Assembly: GCF_029407905.1 (NCBI RefSeq)
Contig: NC_073643.1
Span: forward strand, 25,758,001-25,822,000
Length of the DNA stretch: 64,000 bases
Origin: Bubalus kerabau
Lineage: Eukaryota > Chordata > Mammalia > Artiodactyla > Bovidae
Reading direction: 5' to 3'
Shown here: positions 35,203 through 46,611 of the stretch, one piece after another
Position numbering within the stretch: position 1 is the first letter of the stretch
Layout of the letters: each line of letters starts with the position of its first letter
Translations under genes and position numbers: made by a program
Notes under the pieces: generated by a model
Seen by the model: only the letters and a program-made list of their open reading frames with translations
What the model was told of the DNA's origin: nothing
Databases searched by the model: none

Positions 35203-35478
35203 AGAAGGCAATGGCACCCTACTCCAGTACTCTTGCCTGGAAAATCCCATGGGCGGAGGAGCCTGTTAGGCTGCAGTCCATGGGGTTGCCAAGAGTCGGA
35301 CATGACTGAGAGACTTGACTTTGACTTTTCACTTTCATGCATTGGGGAAGGAAATGGCAACCCACTCCAGTGTTCTCGCCTGGAGAATCCCAGGGACGGG
35401 GGAGCCTGGTGGGCTGCCATCTATGGGGTCGCACAGAGTCGGACATGACTGAAGCGACTTAGCAGCAGCAGCAGCAGC
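35203..35478 (+). mobile_element. Bov-A2 SINE
   Basis: agaaggcaatggcaccctac, linker cttttcactttcatgcattg, second monomer, then (CAG)n to 35478. Imperfect TSD aagcatcatgtg (35190-35201) against aagcattgtg (35479-35488). Confidence 0.95.
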
Positions 35479-35566
35479 AAGCATTGTGACCTCAGAAGTA
35501 TATAATAATGAAAAGAATAATTAGTGAAAATTAATGATAATAGTTCTCTGAAGAATACAGAAATCT

Positions 35567-36226
35567 GTGATGGTCCCCAAGATTCCTGCCCTTTGGTGTA
35601 CATAACTTCTGTAATCTCTTCCCTGTGAATCAGGTCGAGTATGATAGACTTCACTCCTGTCATTACATCACCTTATAGGACTAACATGACTGGATTATGG
35701 TTCCACATCACTGGGCTTTGAGTTATTCCAAAGGGAGATTCTCTTAGAATCTTGACCTACTGAGATTGAAACTTAAAGTGACAGGCTCCCTTCCTGAAGG
35801 GAGAGATGTGAAGTAACAGAGATTGCCCCTTTAATATGAAGAAGGAAGCTGTTGTGTTGCAAGGTATTTATGAAGAGCATCACGTGGCAAGCACTGGAGG
35901 GCAGCCTCTGTGTGCTGACAACAGTCCTGACTGACAGAAGGCTACTCAGACAAGGAACCCAGATCTCAGTTTCACAGCTGCAACAGAACAGATGCTGCCA
36001 CCAATCTGAAGGAGTTTGGAAACAGTTATTTTGCTAATTCAGTCTCCAGACGAGGACCTGGCCAGCTGATACTTCCATTTCAGCATTATGAAACCCTGAG
36101 CAAATAGCTCAGCTAAACCATGCTGGACTTCTGGCCCATGGAACTTATGAGATAATAAATATTGATTATTTAAAATTTTTTTTAATCCATGGTCATTTGT
36201 TATACAGCAATAAAAGTCTGATACAG
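35567..36226 (+). repeat. ancient ERVL-MaLR-like solo LTR
   Basis: tgtgatggtccccaagattc at the start, gcctctgtgtgctgacaaca mid, cggacttctg-type motif (ctggacttctggcccatgga), then gagataataaatattga as polyadenylation region and an end at gtctgatacag. The order is that of mammalian MaLR-class LTRs. Heavily diverged, no internal region, no coding sequence. Confidence 0.5.
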
Positions 36227-36289
36227 ATGGACTGTCGTGTATTGAATATTTTTGAAGACTCTGCAGGCATTGTGATAAATCTTATATTT

Positions 36290-36480
36290 ATTGTCCCATT
36301 CAAATCAAATTCATAAGTCAAACATTATCATCAACCCTATGTTACAGATGAAGTGCAAGTTTACAGGGTAAATATCTTGATCAAGGTTACACAGATAACA
36401 GAGATGACAGCTGAAACTTTAACTCATTCTATTTAACTTCAGAGCCTATGCTCTTGAACCCTGCATTCTTCTCTCCTTGT
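36290..36480 (-). repeat. MIR SINE relic
   Basis: tgttacagatgaagtgcaag, gatcaaggttacacagataa, gagcctatgctcttgaaccc: reverse-complement MIR. Confidence 0.65.
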
Positions 36481-36504
36481 GACAAAGGGCACTGAGGTGA
36501 TGGT

Positions 36505-36600
36505 ACCAAAACCTGGGTTTGAATTTCATTTTGCTATAAATTAGCCATGCTATTTAAAGGAAAACAAGGATTCATTCTCCTTATTCCTGGTGTATGAATG
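36505..36600 (+). repeat. MIR-like scrap
   Basis: aacctgggtttgaatttcat and ataaattagccatgctattt resemble the MIR core in forward orientation. Short and diverged. Confidence 0.45.
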
Positions 36601-37318
36601 AAAGAGTAGTACATGCTCTCAAGTCCTTCCAAATCTAAGTTTCTCTCATGAAAGTAAAAGTTTATATTCTAAATTATCCACATAGAAATTAATGTAGTTT
36701 TATATATAAGAAAGCTAAATTACAAGGGCCAATGACTAGATATTTCATTTTGTCACAAGAGCCACCTGACCTCTATGATATTCAAAACCCACACTGTAAG
36801 CATTTTGGAGAGGTGTACATACCCCTGGAAAGGGATTAGGAAATACTAAAATATGGCTTATTTTAAATTCCATCTTTGGCATACATCCCAGCTAAAGTAG
36901 ACAGAGAAAATGATACAAAATCCCTCTACAGGAATCTTAAAAGAATAAAATATCTAAAAGTAGGGTCCAATAACAACACTCATTATAGGGGTAAAAGTAG
37001 GATTTTAGGGTTTGTTTTTTTTTTCCCCCGAAAGAAAACATCTATGACAAGAGAACTGTGAGTGGAATCCAAAGTCACACTATGATGGGACAGTTTTTCC
37101 CACTCTCTGACTTTCGAGGTCAAAGATTTCTGTTTTTCTGATTTCCCTCTGACTCAGTGGATCTCATTTATGTACTTCTTCATGGCCTCCTCTTCCCTCT
37201 CCATTCAACTCCTTGCCCGCTCTATGCTGCTCTCCACACTTACTCTTCTTATAAACCTCAACCAATGTCTTAACTTGATCCTATAAGCCAGATCCTTTGC
37301 CCCAGCCCTACCAATTCA

Positions 37319-37362
37319 ACCACACACACACACACACACACACAAATAATAATAATAATAAA
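37319..37362. repeat. compound (AC)n(AAT)n microsatellite
   Basis: About 12 AC units run directly into about six AAT units. Likely polymorphic. Confidence 0.95.
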
Positions 37363-38499
37363 TACATGGGTCTGTCTTCTCCTGCCATCTACTTGCCCTC
37401 TTTCAGTAGCACTAACTGATCTGAGAAACAAATGACATTTACAGTCATGAGACACTAGTCATGATCTGGACCACTCTGCACTAGGCCCTATCTGTGCAGT
37501 CCTGGTTGTAAGACCACAAGCTTTCATCATTCAACTTTTCATTTTTCATAACACTTCTTTATCTCCTGCACAAAACTGTTCATCGATGCCTCCAAATAGT
37601 GCTGTGACAGCAGCTACCTGTATCTTGGCTATTGAAGGCCCTCTGCAAATTTTTAAGGTATTTTATTTAAAACAGCAGATGATTCTGTTTTCAGCAACTA
37701 ATATTTTCAGTCCCATTAGAAAATTCCCCATGCATTAGGAGGGCTCAAGGGAACACTTTCACCATCTGCCTCTTCGCTTGTTCCATACATAACCTCGTTT
37801 CTCCATTACAACAAATCCTCTCCTCAAAGCTGGATTTCAACACATCCAGCCAACACAAATACCAACGGGCTACAATATGCTATGTGATGGTGTCAGGAGA
37901 ATACATGTTGTCCTGCCACCTTAAGAGGGTTTTCTGTCGACAAATGCACCAACTGGCCATTTTCATGTTAACCTAAGAGAGTGCTCAAGCTTATCATCTA
38001 AACTTCCAGGTATGATGAATGACCAAGGCAAAAAACACATTTGTTAAGGAAGCAGCCCACATATGCTTGTAAAGCTTTGATTGATCATGTTTACCCAATG
38101 GATACAAATGTTATTGGCCTTTAAAAAATATTTGGGGAGAGGGTCATGTTTTGTTTTCTTTTCCTTTTTTAAAATGGCTTTTTTGAACCAGTGTCTTCTT
38201 GGGCTTGCACAATGGAATGGTATAGAATAGTGGTTACCAGTGATTTTGTATAAACAAAATTGATTGCTTTTGTCAAGAATATGATGAGGTATGGAAATGT
38301 TCTAGGTGCAAGTAAGGAAATATTCCACTTCCCTTTCAAGGTTCTTTATTGCCTCTATTATTTATGTATTAAAAAACTAAAGTAACCTGGGTTAATAAAC
38401 CAAAATTCTTGAGTTTGGCTCTGGAGCTAAATATGAACTATTTTTCTAAACTGTCTTTAGAACCTTATTTAGCCCCCTCTGTACAAAAGATAAAAATGC

Positions 38500-38860
38500 A
38501 TCCAGCTAATCATTCAGCAATTATTAATGCTGTGCCTATTACAGGCCTGAAAACTGTGCAGCCATTCAGTTTATAGCACCAAACTGTTCAGTCTCTGCTC
38601 TGGTGCAGCTTACATGCTTGGACAAAGGCCATAAACAAACAAGCATACCATTTCAGGTGGTGAAAAGTGCTATGTAGCAGTGAGAAGAAACAGAGGAGGT
38701 ATAGACAGTTTTCTAGAGATGATGATCCAGCAAAGTCTCTCTGATGGGAAAATGTTTGAGCAGAAATTCAAAGAAGTAAGGGACCCAGACATGCAGATAT
38801 CTGTGGGGGAGAGCAATCCAAGAAGAGGGACCAGCGTTTGAATCTTCAACAAATATGAAG
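38500..38860 (+). repeat. unnamed ancient interspersed repeat
   Basis: tcattcagcaattattaatg, gtgcagcttacatgcttgga, ataaacaaacaagcatacc, gtggtgaaaagtgctatgta and gagagcaatccaagaagagg follow the order of a widespread old mammalian repeat. I cannot name its family safely. Confidence 0.4.
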
Positions 38861-39247
38861 ATAATGCTGAACATTCATGTGTGTCAACATTTTCTGAAGA
38901 CCTAATAAGGCATGCTGCTATCATATCTTAAAAGTACCACACTTTCTGCCATTTCTCTGTCTACACTTGGGTTGCTATTTGTTCCCCCAAACATGACTCA
39001 CCATGGAAGATACTGCAAAGCCCAGAATAACTGTTTTCACTCAACTAATACATACAGAATAACTCATTATATTTCATGCCATCGCTCAGTTTTAGAGCCA
39101 TTTTATCAAAGAGAATACAGTTCTTAGCAATATTCCATTTAATCAAAAAGATACCTAATATGACAAGAAATCCCCAATCCAGACTTCAACATCAGCCAAA
39201 GAGGAAGAAAAAAAAAGCAATTTGCCCTGCAAAACTGATTTCAAAAC

Positions 39248-39276
39248 TATCATCATCCATCATCATCATCATCAAT
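39248..39276. repeat. (ATC)n short repeat
   Basis: tatcatcatccatcatcatc and onward; about nine imperfect units. Confidence 0.8.
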
Positions 39277-39614
39277 CACAAGAGGCAGCTGCTTTGGCAG
39301 CATTATTTTAAGTCCACATTTAACGAGATGACAGCTTAACCTTCTTAGGAAAGCACAGTAATCTCTCCTTACAACCCCAACCAAGTACAGAGAAGCAGAT
39401 TTGCTTTAATGTAGAAATTGGCTTTCATCTGATTTCATAAACATGCAAAGGCATTTGATGATTTAATAGGTACTTGGGTTTTTCTTTTGAACATTTGACA
39501 TTCTATCAGGACTTGTGAGGGCTATGTTACTCAAGGATTATTGCAGTCACTACCTAAACAAGAATTTTTCAACAGAACTGACTGAGTCTGATGGCCAGGG
39601 AGAAAGCCATCCAT

Positions 39615-39824
39615 GCTACACTCTATGTTTATCATTAAAATAGATAACCAATGAGAAGCTACTGCATAGCATAAGGAACTTTACTCAGTGCTCTGTGGTG
39701 AATTAAATGGGAAGGAAATCCAAAAAAGTGGGGATATATGTATACATGTAACTGATTCAATTTGCTGCCCAGCAGAAACTAACATTGTAAAACAACTATA
39801 CTCCAATAAAAATTACTTTAAAAA
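39615..39824 (+). mobile_element. L1 3' end
   Basis: gaagctactgcatagcataa, ctcagtgctctgtggtgaat, ccagcagaaactaacattgt, caactatactccaataaaaa. TSD agaaagccatccat (39601-39614) against agaaaccatccat (39825-39837), one base indel. Confidence 0.85.
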
Positions 39825-39837
39825 AGAAACCATCCAT

Positions 39838-40967
39838 AAAATGTACCTCCCAGAGCAAGAGGCATTTGCCTAATACATATTACAATACAATGAATATGTG
39901 CTTCACACATGACAGACATTTCTTTCCTCATTCAATGCTTGCATTTAACTGAACTCCTGCTCTCACTGTTCACATCCATGTCCCAGAGCTTTCCATACTT
40001 CTATGTTATTTGTACTACTTACTCAGCATGCAGGGACCATCACCAACATCTCTATATATTCATATCTCAAACAGAGACACTGACCAAATTTCAGCAGCAA
40101 CCCCTTCCATAAAACTCTCCCTGGAATCCCAGAGAGTAGTGTTTTGCCTTCTCTGAATTTCCTATCAGACTTCAGCTGTATCTTTTTGAAGAACTCATCT
40201 TGTATTCTACCTGATCGGAGAGTCATTTGTTTGCATCTATCATCCTGTTTTTCCTGTTGATGAAAAATATTTATGGGCAATTATAATAGCAGTTTATCTT
40301 TTTACCTATTAAAATAGTCTTCCCTTATTACACTATTACAAAGATACATGGTAAATTAATAATTTCTCCACATCCCAATTATGCTGCACTTCTGAACAAA
40401 TATCCTCAGTGAAAAACATGCCTTCCATCATTTCCATCATAGCTAAGGGCAAGAATCAAAGGCAGTAACTATGAAAGCTACTTACAGCAAATGTCAAAAA
40501 CAGCCATTCTATTATGCAAAAGAAATTAAAAAAAAATAATAGCAAAAAAATCTCCCATTAAAAGTTTCCTTTCAGAATAAGAGGCATTAGGAATTTTTTT
40601 CATTATAATTTCCACAACAGCTAGCACACTGCCTTGATGACAATTTGTGGAATGAATAAGTAAATGATTGCATGATTATATGCACATTACTGTAGCTCAG
40701 ACACAGAATATCAAAATTGTGGGGAGGGAAGATGGTTGCAAGAGGAACATGTCCAAGATAAGCAAGGAGTACAGGTTGAAATTTAGGAGAAAAGGAAAGG
40801 TAGATCAATATTGTTGTTAAACAGCATCTTAATAGAGAGTATGAGGTTAAGAATCATATCTGTACCTGAGGAAGATAATTAAGATCAATGACATTCTGAA
40901 AAATTAGCATACAGGAAGATGTTCATCTAGAGAATGGAATAGTATGAGAATGTGAGAGGTTAAAGAA

Positions 40968-41014
<47 letters not shown>

Positions 41015-41958
41015 CTATTTGCCTGCCTGTTGCTGATGAAGTTGGAAGAAGGAGTAGGAGAAAAAAGGATAATTCTCAAAAGGCAACTCTATTTACTACT
41101 GTGGTATATGTATTGATTCCTAAAAAATATGAGAATTTCAGCATACCTAGATGGTTTGTGATTAATGATAGGATACCTCGTTAAAGCTAGCTGAAAGGTA
41201 CATCATTTTTCATGACACAGGACCAATGAAACTCAATTAATAAAATGAAACATTAAGTCAAATTTAGAATTCTTCCCCACATAGTCATTTCTCTGAAGAA
41301 AAAAGAATATGTGCACTCATTATTTATTGTTTCAGATTAAAACAGTAGGCATTTTAAAACACATGTACAGGCTAAATTCCTAGAACTCAGTGTTCATAGA
41401 GATTTTCTTTTCCCTGCTTCAAAGTCTGTACTTCTGAAGCACTGTTACCAGAGTTTCAATGCAATATGAGCTTTTAAGAAATTAATTATGGCAGGAGAAT
41501 CATGTTCAGAATCAGTGTGCACTGTTCTTAAATTTTTCTGAAAATATGAGAACCATCACCTGGGAACCTATCAACTGTGACACGACCAACCTGCCTATCT
41601 TATTCATCTTCACAGGCCAGAAAGTACCTGGTGCAAAAGGCAACTTAGGAAGTAGCTGTTAAGCTGTGTTGAGTATTTCAACAATATATCTTTTCCCCTA
41701 GTATTCAGATTCTCAAAATGGCAGTTTAAAAACCACAAATAAATTAAGGACTCCTGCCTCATTTCTTCTCAATCAAGCTATTATCGGTCTACCTTCTGTT
41801 AGATGAGTGGCTCCCAAAATCGGTTCTATGAAATATCGGTTATCAAAGAGTAGGGGAGTGGGTTTTATCCTGAAAATATGTAAATACTTGTCTTGGAAGC
41901 AGTAATGTATTTTCAGCTCTAGCACTTCTCAGTTTAATATGGTTATATATGTTGTGTA
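39838..41958. other. AT-rich single-copy DNA
   Basis: Apart from the AC repeat at 40971 nothing is recognised. Confidence 0.4.
40971..41010. repeat. (AC)20 microsatellite
   Basis: Twenty uninterrupted AC units, the longest dinucleotide tract in the window; probably length-variable between animals. Confidence 0.97.
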
Positions 41959-41969
41959 TACTATGGTAA

Positions 41970-42184
41970 GTGCAAAATTACTTCATTTGCATCCAACTCT
42001 TTGTGAACTCACAGATGGCAGCCCGCCAGGTTCCTCTGTCATGGGATTTCCCAGGCAAGAATACTGGAGTGGGGTGCCATTTCCTACTCCAGGGGATCTT
42101 CCCAACCCAAGGACCAAACCTGTGTCTCACGTCTCCTGCACTGGCAGGCAGGTTCTTTACCGCTAGAGTCACCTGGGAAGCCCA
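41970..42184 (-). repeat. Bov-tA SINE, reverse
   Basis: catttgcatccaactctttg, gcaagaatactggagtgggg, then head ending gtcacctgggaagccc. Imperfect TSD tactatggtaa (41959-41969) against tactacggtag (42187-42197). Confidence 0.93.
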
Positions 42185-42197
42185 TGTACTACGGTAG

Positions 42198-43455
42198 ATA
42201 GATAAAAATGTATATAATACATCTGGACTTAAATGATGTCAGAGTACTTTTTAATCATAGTGCTGTATGGACTCCCATACCTTTTCACACATTGAAAATG
42301 AAATATCAAAAAATTACAAGGCTTTCAGTTTTGTTTCAAATATTTTCCTGTAGGCAACCAGCATATATTGGTCATTTGGATTGCACAGTCTTTTTGAACA
42401 TAGATAAGGGACATCTGTAACATGTACTTCATAAAATAAAAATTTTAACAATGTACTTTCCACATGGAAATTCTAAGTTTTAAGAATAATATATCTACAA
42501 ATTTTAGAATCTTTATTTTGACCTTATTTTTGAGAAAGGCATTATCTTTTACTTGTTCATATTGAGCTATACACTGTGTCTCCTCCATTCCATTTTGTCT
42601 CCTCCAAAATATTTTGTTTATTTACTCATAAAACATTAAGCCCTCAATGCACCCCATTCATGGGTCTGGAAATCAGTCACATAAAGATGAACACAATAGG
42701 TCTCTGCTCTAAGAGAGCCCTTATCTCATTTGGGAGAGAAAAATATAATAACAGTAACTGAAAACAGAGGTCGCTGACATGAGAAAGATGCACCCACTTA
42801 CAAAATAAGGACATATCTGCCTTGGATAGTCAGAGATGGTTTCAAAGAGGAAAGCCTTCAAAGAATGAGTTTACCAAGCATAACAGGACAGTGGATTGAG
42901 GTGTATAACACATCCAAAGAGAGAAACAACATTTGCTGAGACATGGAAAAAATATAGATGTTTAGAAGATTTAAGTGATTAGCAAACTAGATCATGACTT
43001 TCTTGTCAAACTAAGTTCATTGAGAATTTTCCAATAGCAAATAGTACAGATCAGAGGGATCAAATTTTCCATCTTTTGTCTCCAAATTACTGCCATACTT
43101 GGGAATATTCATGTGAGTAGACTTGGACTGAATTTCTGCACATGCTTAGTGCTTCTAGGAAAAGAGACTGCTCTGGGGCTTCCCTTGAGAGATTAAGATG
43201 ACCTACACAAGGCAGTAAGTGATTCTGTGATGTATTGTATAATTAATGCTTACTGAAAAAGAAAGAAAGGGTAACATCCAAATCCTTCTCTACCCATATT
43301 TAATATTGACAATAGAGTAAAAGAAGATGCAATCCACTATTCAAATTACAATTTTCTTACCTCTGCAAATTTAAGTGATACATGGTTATGTATTCTGAAT
43401 TTGTCATCTGCCTGGAACTTGGTGAAAAACTGCCATGATTAAAAACCTTCCTCTA
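42198..43455. other. single-copy DNA with possible old repeat
   Basis: 42600-42960 (ctcaatgcaccccattcatg, ctgctctaagagagccctta, ttcaaagaggaaagccttca) resembles the same unnamed old mammalian repeat as at 38.5 kb. Otherwise nothing. Confidence 0.35.
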
Positions 43456-43660
43456 AGCTTCCCTCGTAGCTCAGATGGTAAAGAATCTGCCTTCAGTGCA
43501 GGAGACCTGGGTTCAATTCCTCGGTTGGGAAGATCCCCTGGAGAAAGAAATGGCAACCCACTCCAGTATGCTTGCCTGGAGAATCCCATGGACAGAGGAG
43601 CCTGGCAGGCTACAGTCTATGGGGTCACAAGAGTTGGACTCTATGGAGCGACTAAGCACA
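43456..43660 (+). repeat. Bov-tA SINE
   Basis: agcttccctcgtagctcaga, gggttcaattcctcggttgg, cactccagtatgcttgcctg, then ctatggagcgactaagcaca. Complete head and body. Confidence 0.93.
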
Positions 43661-45239
43661 CAAGCTCCCCTTCTCCATGACCCTTTGCAATTAACCATTT
43701 AAATATTTAATCTTCCCACCAATCTAAAATATTAGGCATATGCTTTAAGGATATACTTCTCATGATCTCTCCCCCTATGTTTGGCCTGAGTTCTGCCTCC
43801 CTTTTCAGAACACCACCATCTTAAAAGTAGAAAGAGGAAACTGAAGAGAACGAAGACTGTACGTTGCTTACTGCTTTATCCTCGGGAATTGGGGTAACAC
43901 TTAACGCATGCTAAAGAGTTGAAAAGTATTAGATGGATGCATAGATGGATGAATGAACATGTGGATGAGAGGAAGAAAGTCAGGGAAATGGATAAAAGGA
44001 CAAGTGGAAAGAAATGAAAGAAGAAAGAAAAGACAAGTGGAAAGTGGAACAGAAAGAAGAGTTCACTTGTATCAATAATTTCATCTGTATTAGCTAGGAT
44101 TCTAAATTGAGTAACAAAGACTCAGTTCAAACTAGCCTAAACAAAAGGGTCAATTACAAAAGGGTTTCTGTAGCTCCCAAATACCCAAGGATACTTTTCA
44201 AGGAGCTAGACAAAGAGTAGCAGAACACAAGACCTTAGAAGACAGAACTTAGGGGACTCAACTCTACAGGTCTTTCCCAGTCTCCTGTTCATCTGCTTGC
44301 CTGGGTACCTGAGGTTACTTTAACCTTATGGACATCAGTCACCTTCCTTGATAGAGAGCTCGACATCCTCACATCCACACTTCTATGGTTCTTTTTACAG
44401 TTTTGGCCCACGTCTTTTCTAATTCCTTTGTCCAGAGGAAGAGACAACTGTGAAATAGTTAAACTTGGGACACTGGCCCATGAATTCTGATCAGAATTGC
44501 TACTATATCTGTTATAAAAAATAGAGCTAAAAGCATACAGCTGTAAATTATGCCCTTGCATTTTGAACTATCAATGTTACTTTGTTTTTGAATTATGCAA
44601 AGATAGCACAGACATTAAATATCAGACTAGTAGTTAATAAAAAATAATAATATTTTAGAATCAGCTTTGAACAAATATTGAGTTTTCAAAACAACCTTTG
44701 CTGTATCTGAATCAATATATAATTTCTGCCCCACCCATGTCACGCTGTGACATGAGGATCCAATAAGATGAAGTACATAAATACATATAATAAATGTATG
44801 AAATGCAGTGACCATTGTAGTTGGCAACTCTCCTATTTTTAATATTAAGTATTAAGAAACAGAACAAGAATGGTCAAAGAAACCATCTATAGTCTTGTGA
44901 TTTCTAAAGAAGATTTCCCTGTGATAGTTGATAAAATAATTATTACTCATTTAATTTTTTAAATAACTGTTCTTTCCAGAACCAATATACAGTTTTTCAC
45001 AGTCTCTTGCCTAATACCTAAGACCATGGATGCAGATGCATTCTTTTTTCCCTGGTATTTCTTACTTAACTGTGTTTGCATTAAAGAAACGATATTGTGA
45101 GGTGATTTATCCAATAAAGCAGAAAACAAGAGGATAAGTAAGATCATTTTAAAAGCAGGAAGCAAATATAATTGGCCCACCCACTCCAACATACCACATG
45201 GGAAAAAATCAAGTCTGAAACTCTACTATCTTGTCGAGT
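43661..45239. other. single-copy DNA with GATG and purine-rich strips
   Basis: 43930-43975 is a degenerate GATG repeat and 43975-44065 is almost all purine, with gacaagtggaaag occurring twice. The rest has no recognised element. Confidence 0.5.
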
Positions 45240-45665
45240 AGACAGTTTTAAATTTTACAAAACAATTTTATTAAACACAACTGAGATACAAAGAAACACA
45301 TGAATTGTACCAAAGCGACTTTTGTACCAATTGAAAAAAGGGAAGAGAGGTAGACAATCAAATTGCGGAACGACAAACAGAATGTGTTGGCCAGAAGGCA
45401 GTGAGATTTACATGAGCCACAGTGAAAGGACAAGTTGGCGGCAATGACCTTGAGCAGCAAGTTCTGGCTAGAGGGCATCTGGATGGCCTCCCGGAAGAGG
45501 TAGAAGTTCAGCGAGACATAAAAAGACAAGTAGAACTTTGACAGGTACAGAACTGGAAAAAAAGGGGTATCCTTGACAAAGGAAAGTGTATGAAAGGCAG
45601 AGAGCCAGGATCAAACACTGGGTAAAACAGCAAGTGACAAACAGCAACAGCATCAAGAACATGAA
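45240..45665 (-). pseudogene. candidate processed pseudogene, parent unknown
   Basis: On the minus strand two overlapping frames (45468-45662 and 45248-45529) link to one mostly open stretch once a single shift near 45560 is allowed. Its protein is hydrophobic, as in MFLMLLLFVTCCFTQCLILA, then a short polar stretch and FYLFREAIQM, suggesting a small membrane protein, though I do not recognise it. The stretch holds about half a dozen CpGs and higher GC than its AT-rich surroundings. At its 3' side gtgtttaataaaattg gives an AATAAA signal. No introns and no promoter are seen. A clean poly(A) tract and TSD were not found, so it could be a degraded retrocopy, a UTR piece or chance. Confidence 0.35.
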
Positions 45666-46533
45666 ATCATGGTTAGAAAAACTGAAAAGTTAACTATGCA
45701 AGATTCTCAATGTCAGCATTATAGCTATCTATCCAATAATACAGTTAGCAAGAAAATGTAGATAATAAAACTGGAATTCACTAGAATACTTAGGATATTT
45801 ACAACTTTGTTAATTAATTATTATTATGTTGGCCTCTGAAAATAAGTATATCTAGCTACTCTATTCATATGTTCATATAATTCTAATAAGTAACACACAA
45901 AGAATATCCATTATTTTAATTGCTTATTTTTAAATATTTCCCTTATAATTTTCTTCTATGATTTGCATTCCTTTGAAGGGAAATAACGCATTTATATATT
46001 GCCTTTGTCAAGGCCACGCTGAAAGCTGCCCTTTGTCATAAAAAGATATCTTTACTAATGGCATATAATCAAGCAGGCACTTCATTAGTCATTAAAACTT
46101 ACTGTAAATATTCAACAGCTATGTAGCAATTGCAAAGAAAACAATGAAATTGATTTCAAACTGTAATGCCTGTGATTTGTCTCATAAAACACAGAAAAAA
46201 CATTTCTGCAAAAAGAAAGACATGCAATGAAGGTTTTATTACCATTTGATTTACAAATGTTTAAAATATAGTTTTTAATATCTAGCACTCACGATGCTAA
46301 GTTTTTCCTAAATGAAGTTAGTGTTTTAATAAGCTTTGCTGCTTGTTATTACCATATTCACAGATAAGTTATTTTTTTTCCTCAGCAATGAATAACTAAT
46401 ATGTAGACTGAATCCATATAAAATGACATCATCTTACCATTTTCACCTACAAATTGGTAATTTTTATATTTCACCTAAAAATATAGAATTGTAGAATCTT
46501 AAACTTAGGAAAACAGTCTAAGAGATCTAGCAG

Positions 46534-46593
46534 ATCCTTTGGCCTGACTCATAAAAAACCCCCTCTGGTTTTTTATGAGTCAGACCAAATGAT
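46534..46593. repeat. inverted repeat, 27-bp arms
   Basis: Left arm 46534-46560 and right arm 46567-46593 are complementary at 25 of 27 positions, including 16 perfect pairs (tgactcataaaaaacc) next to the 6-base loop ccctct. No transposon ends seen. Confidence 0.93.
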
Positions 46594-46611
46594 TGCAAAC
46601 TGCAATCATTT
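46587..46611. repeat. perfect hairpin, 11-bp arms
   Basis: aaatgattgca and tgcaatcattt pair perfectly around the 3-base loop aac. It shares seven bases with the right arm of the preceding inverted repeat. Confidence 0.93.

Larger units (their letters stand above)
36601..39600. other. single-copy DNA with scattered old relics
   Basis: Includes the two simple repeats and the old repeat listed separately. No gene or RNA signature. Confidence 0.4.
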
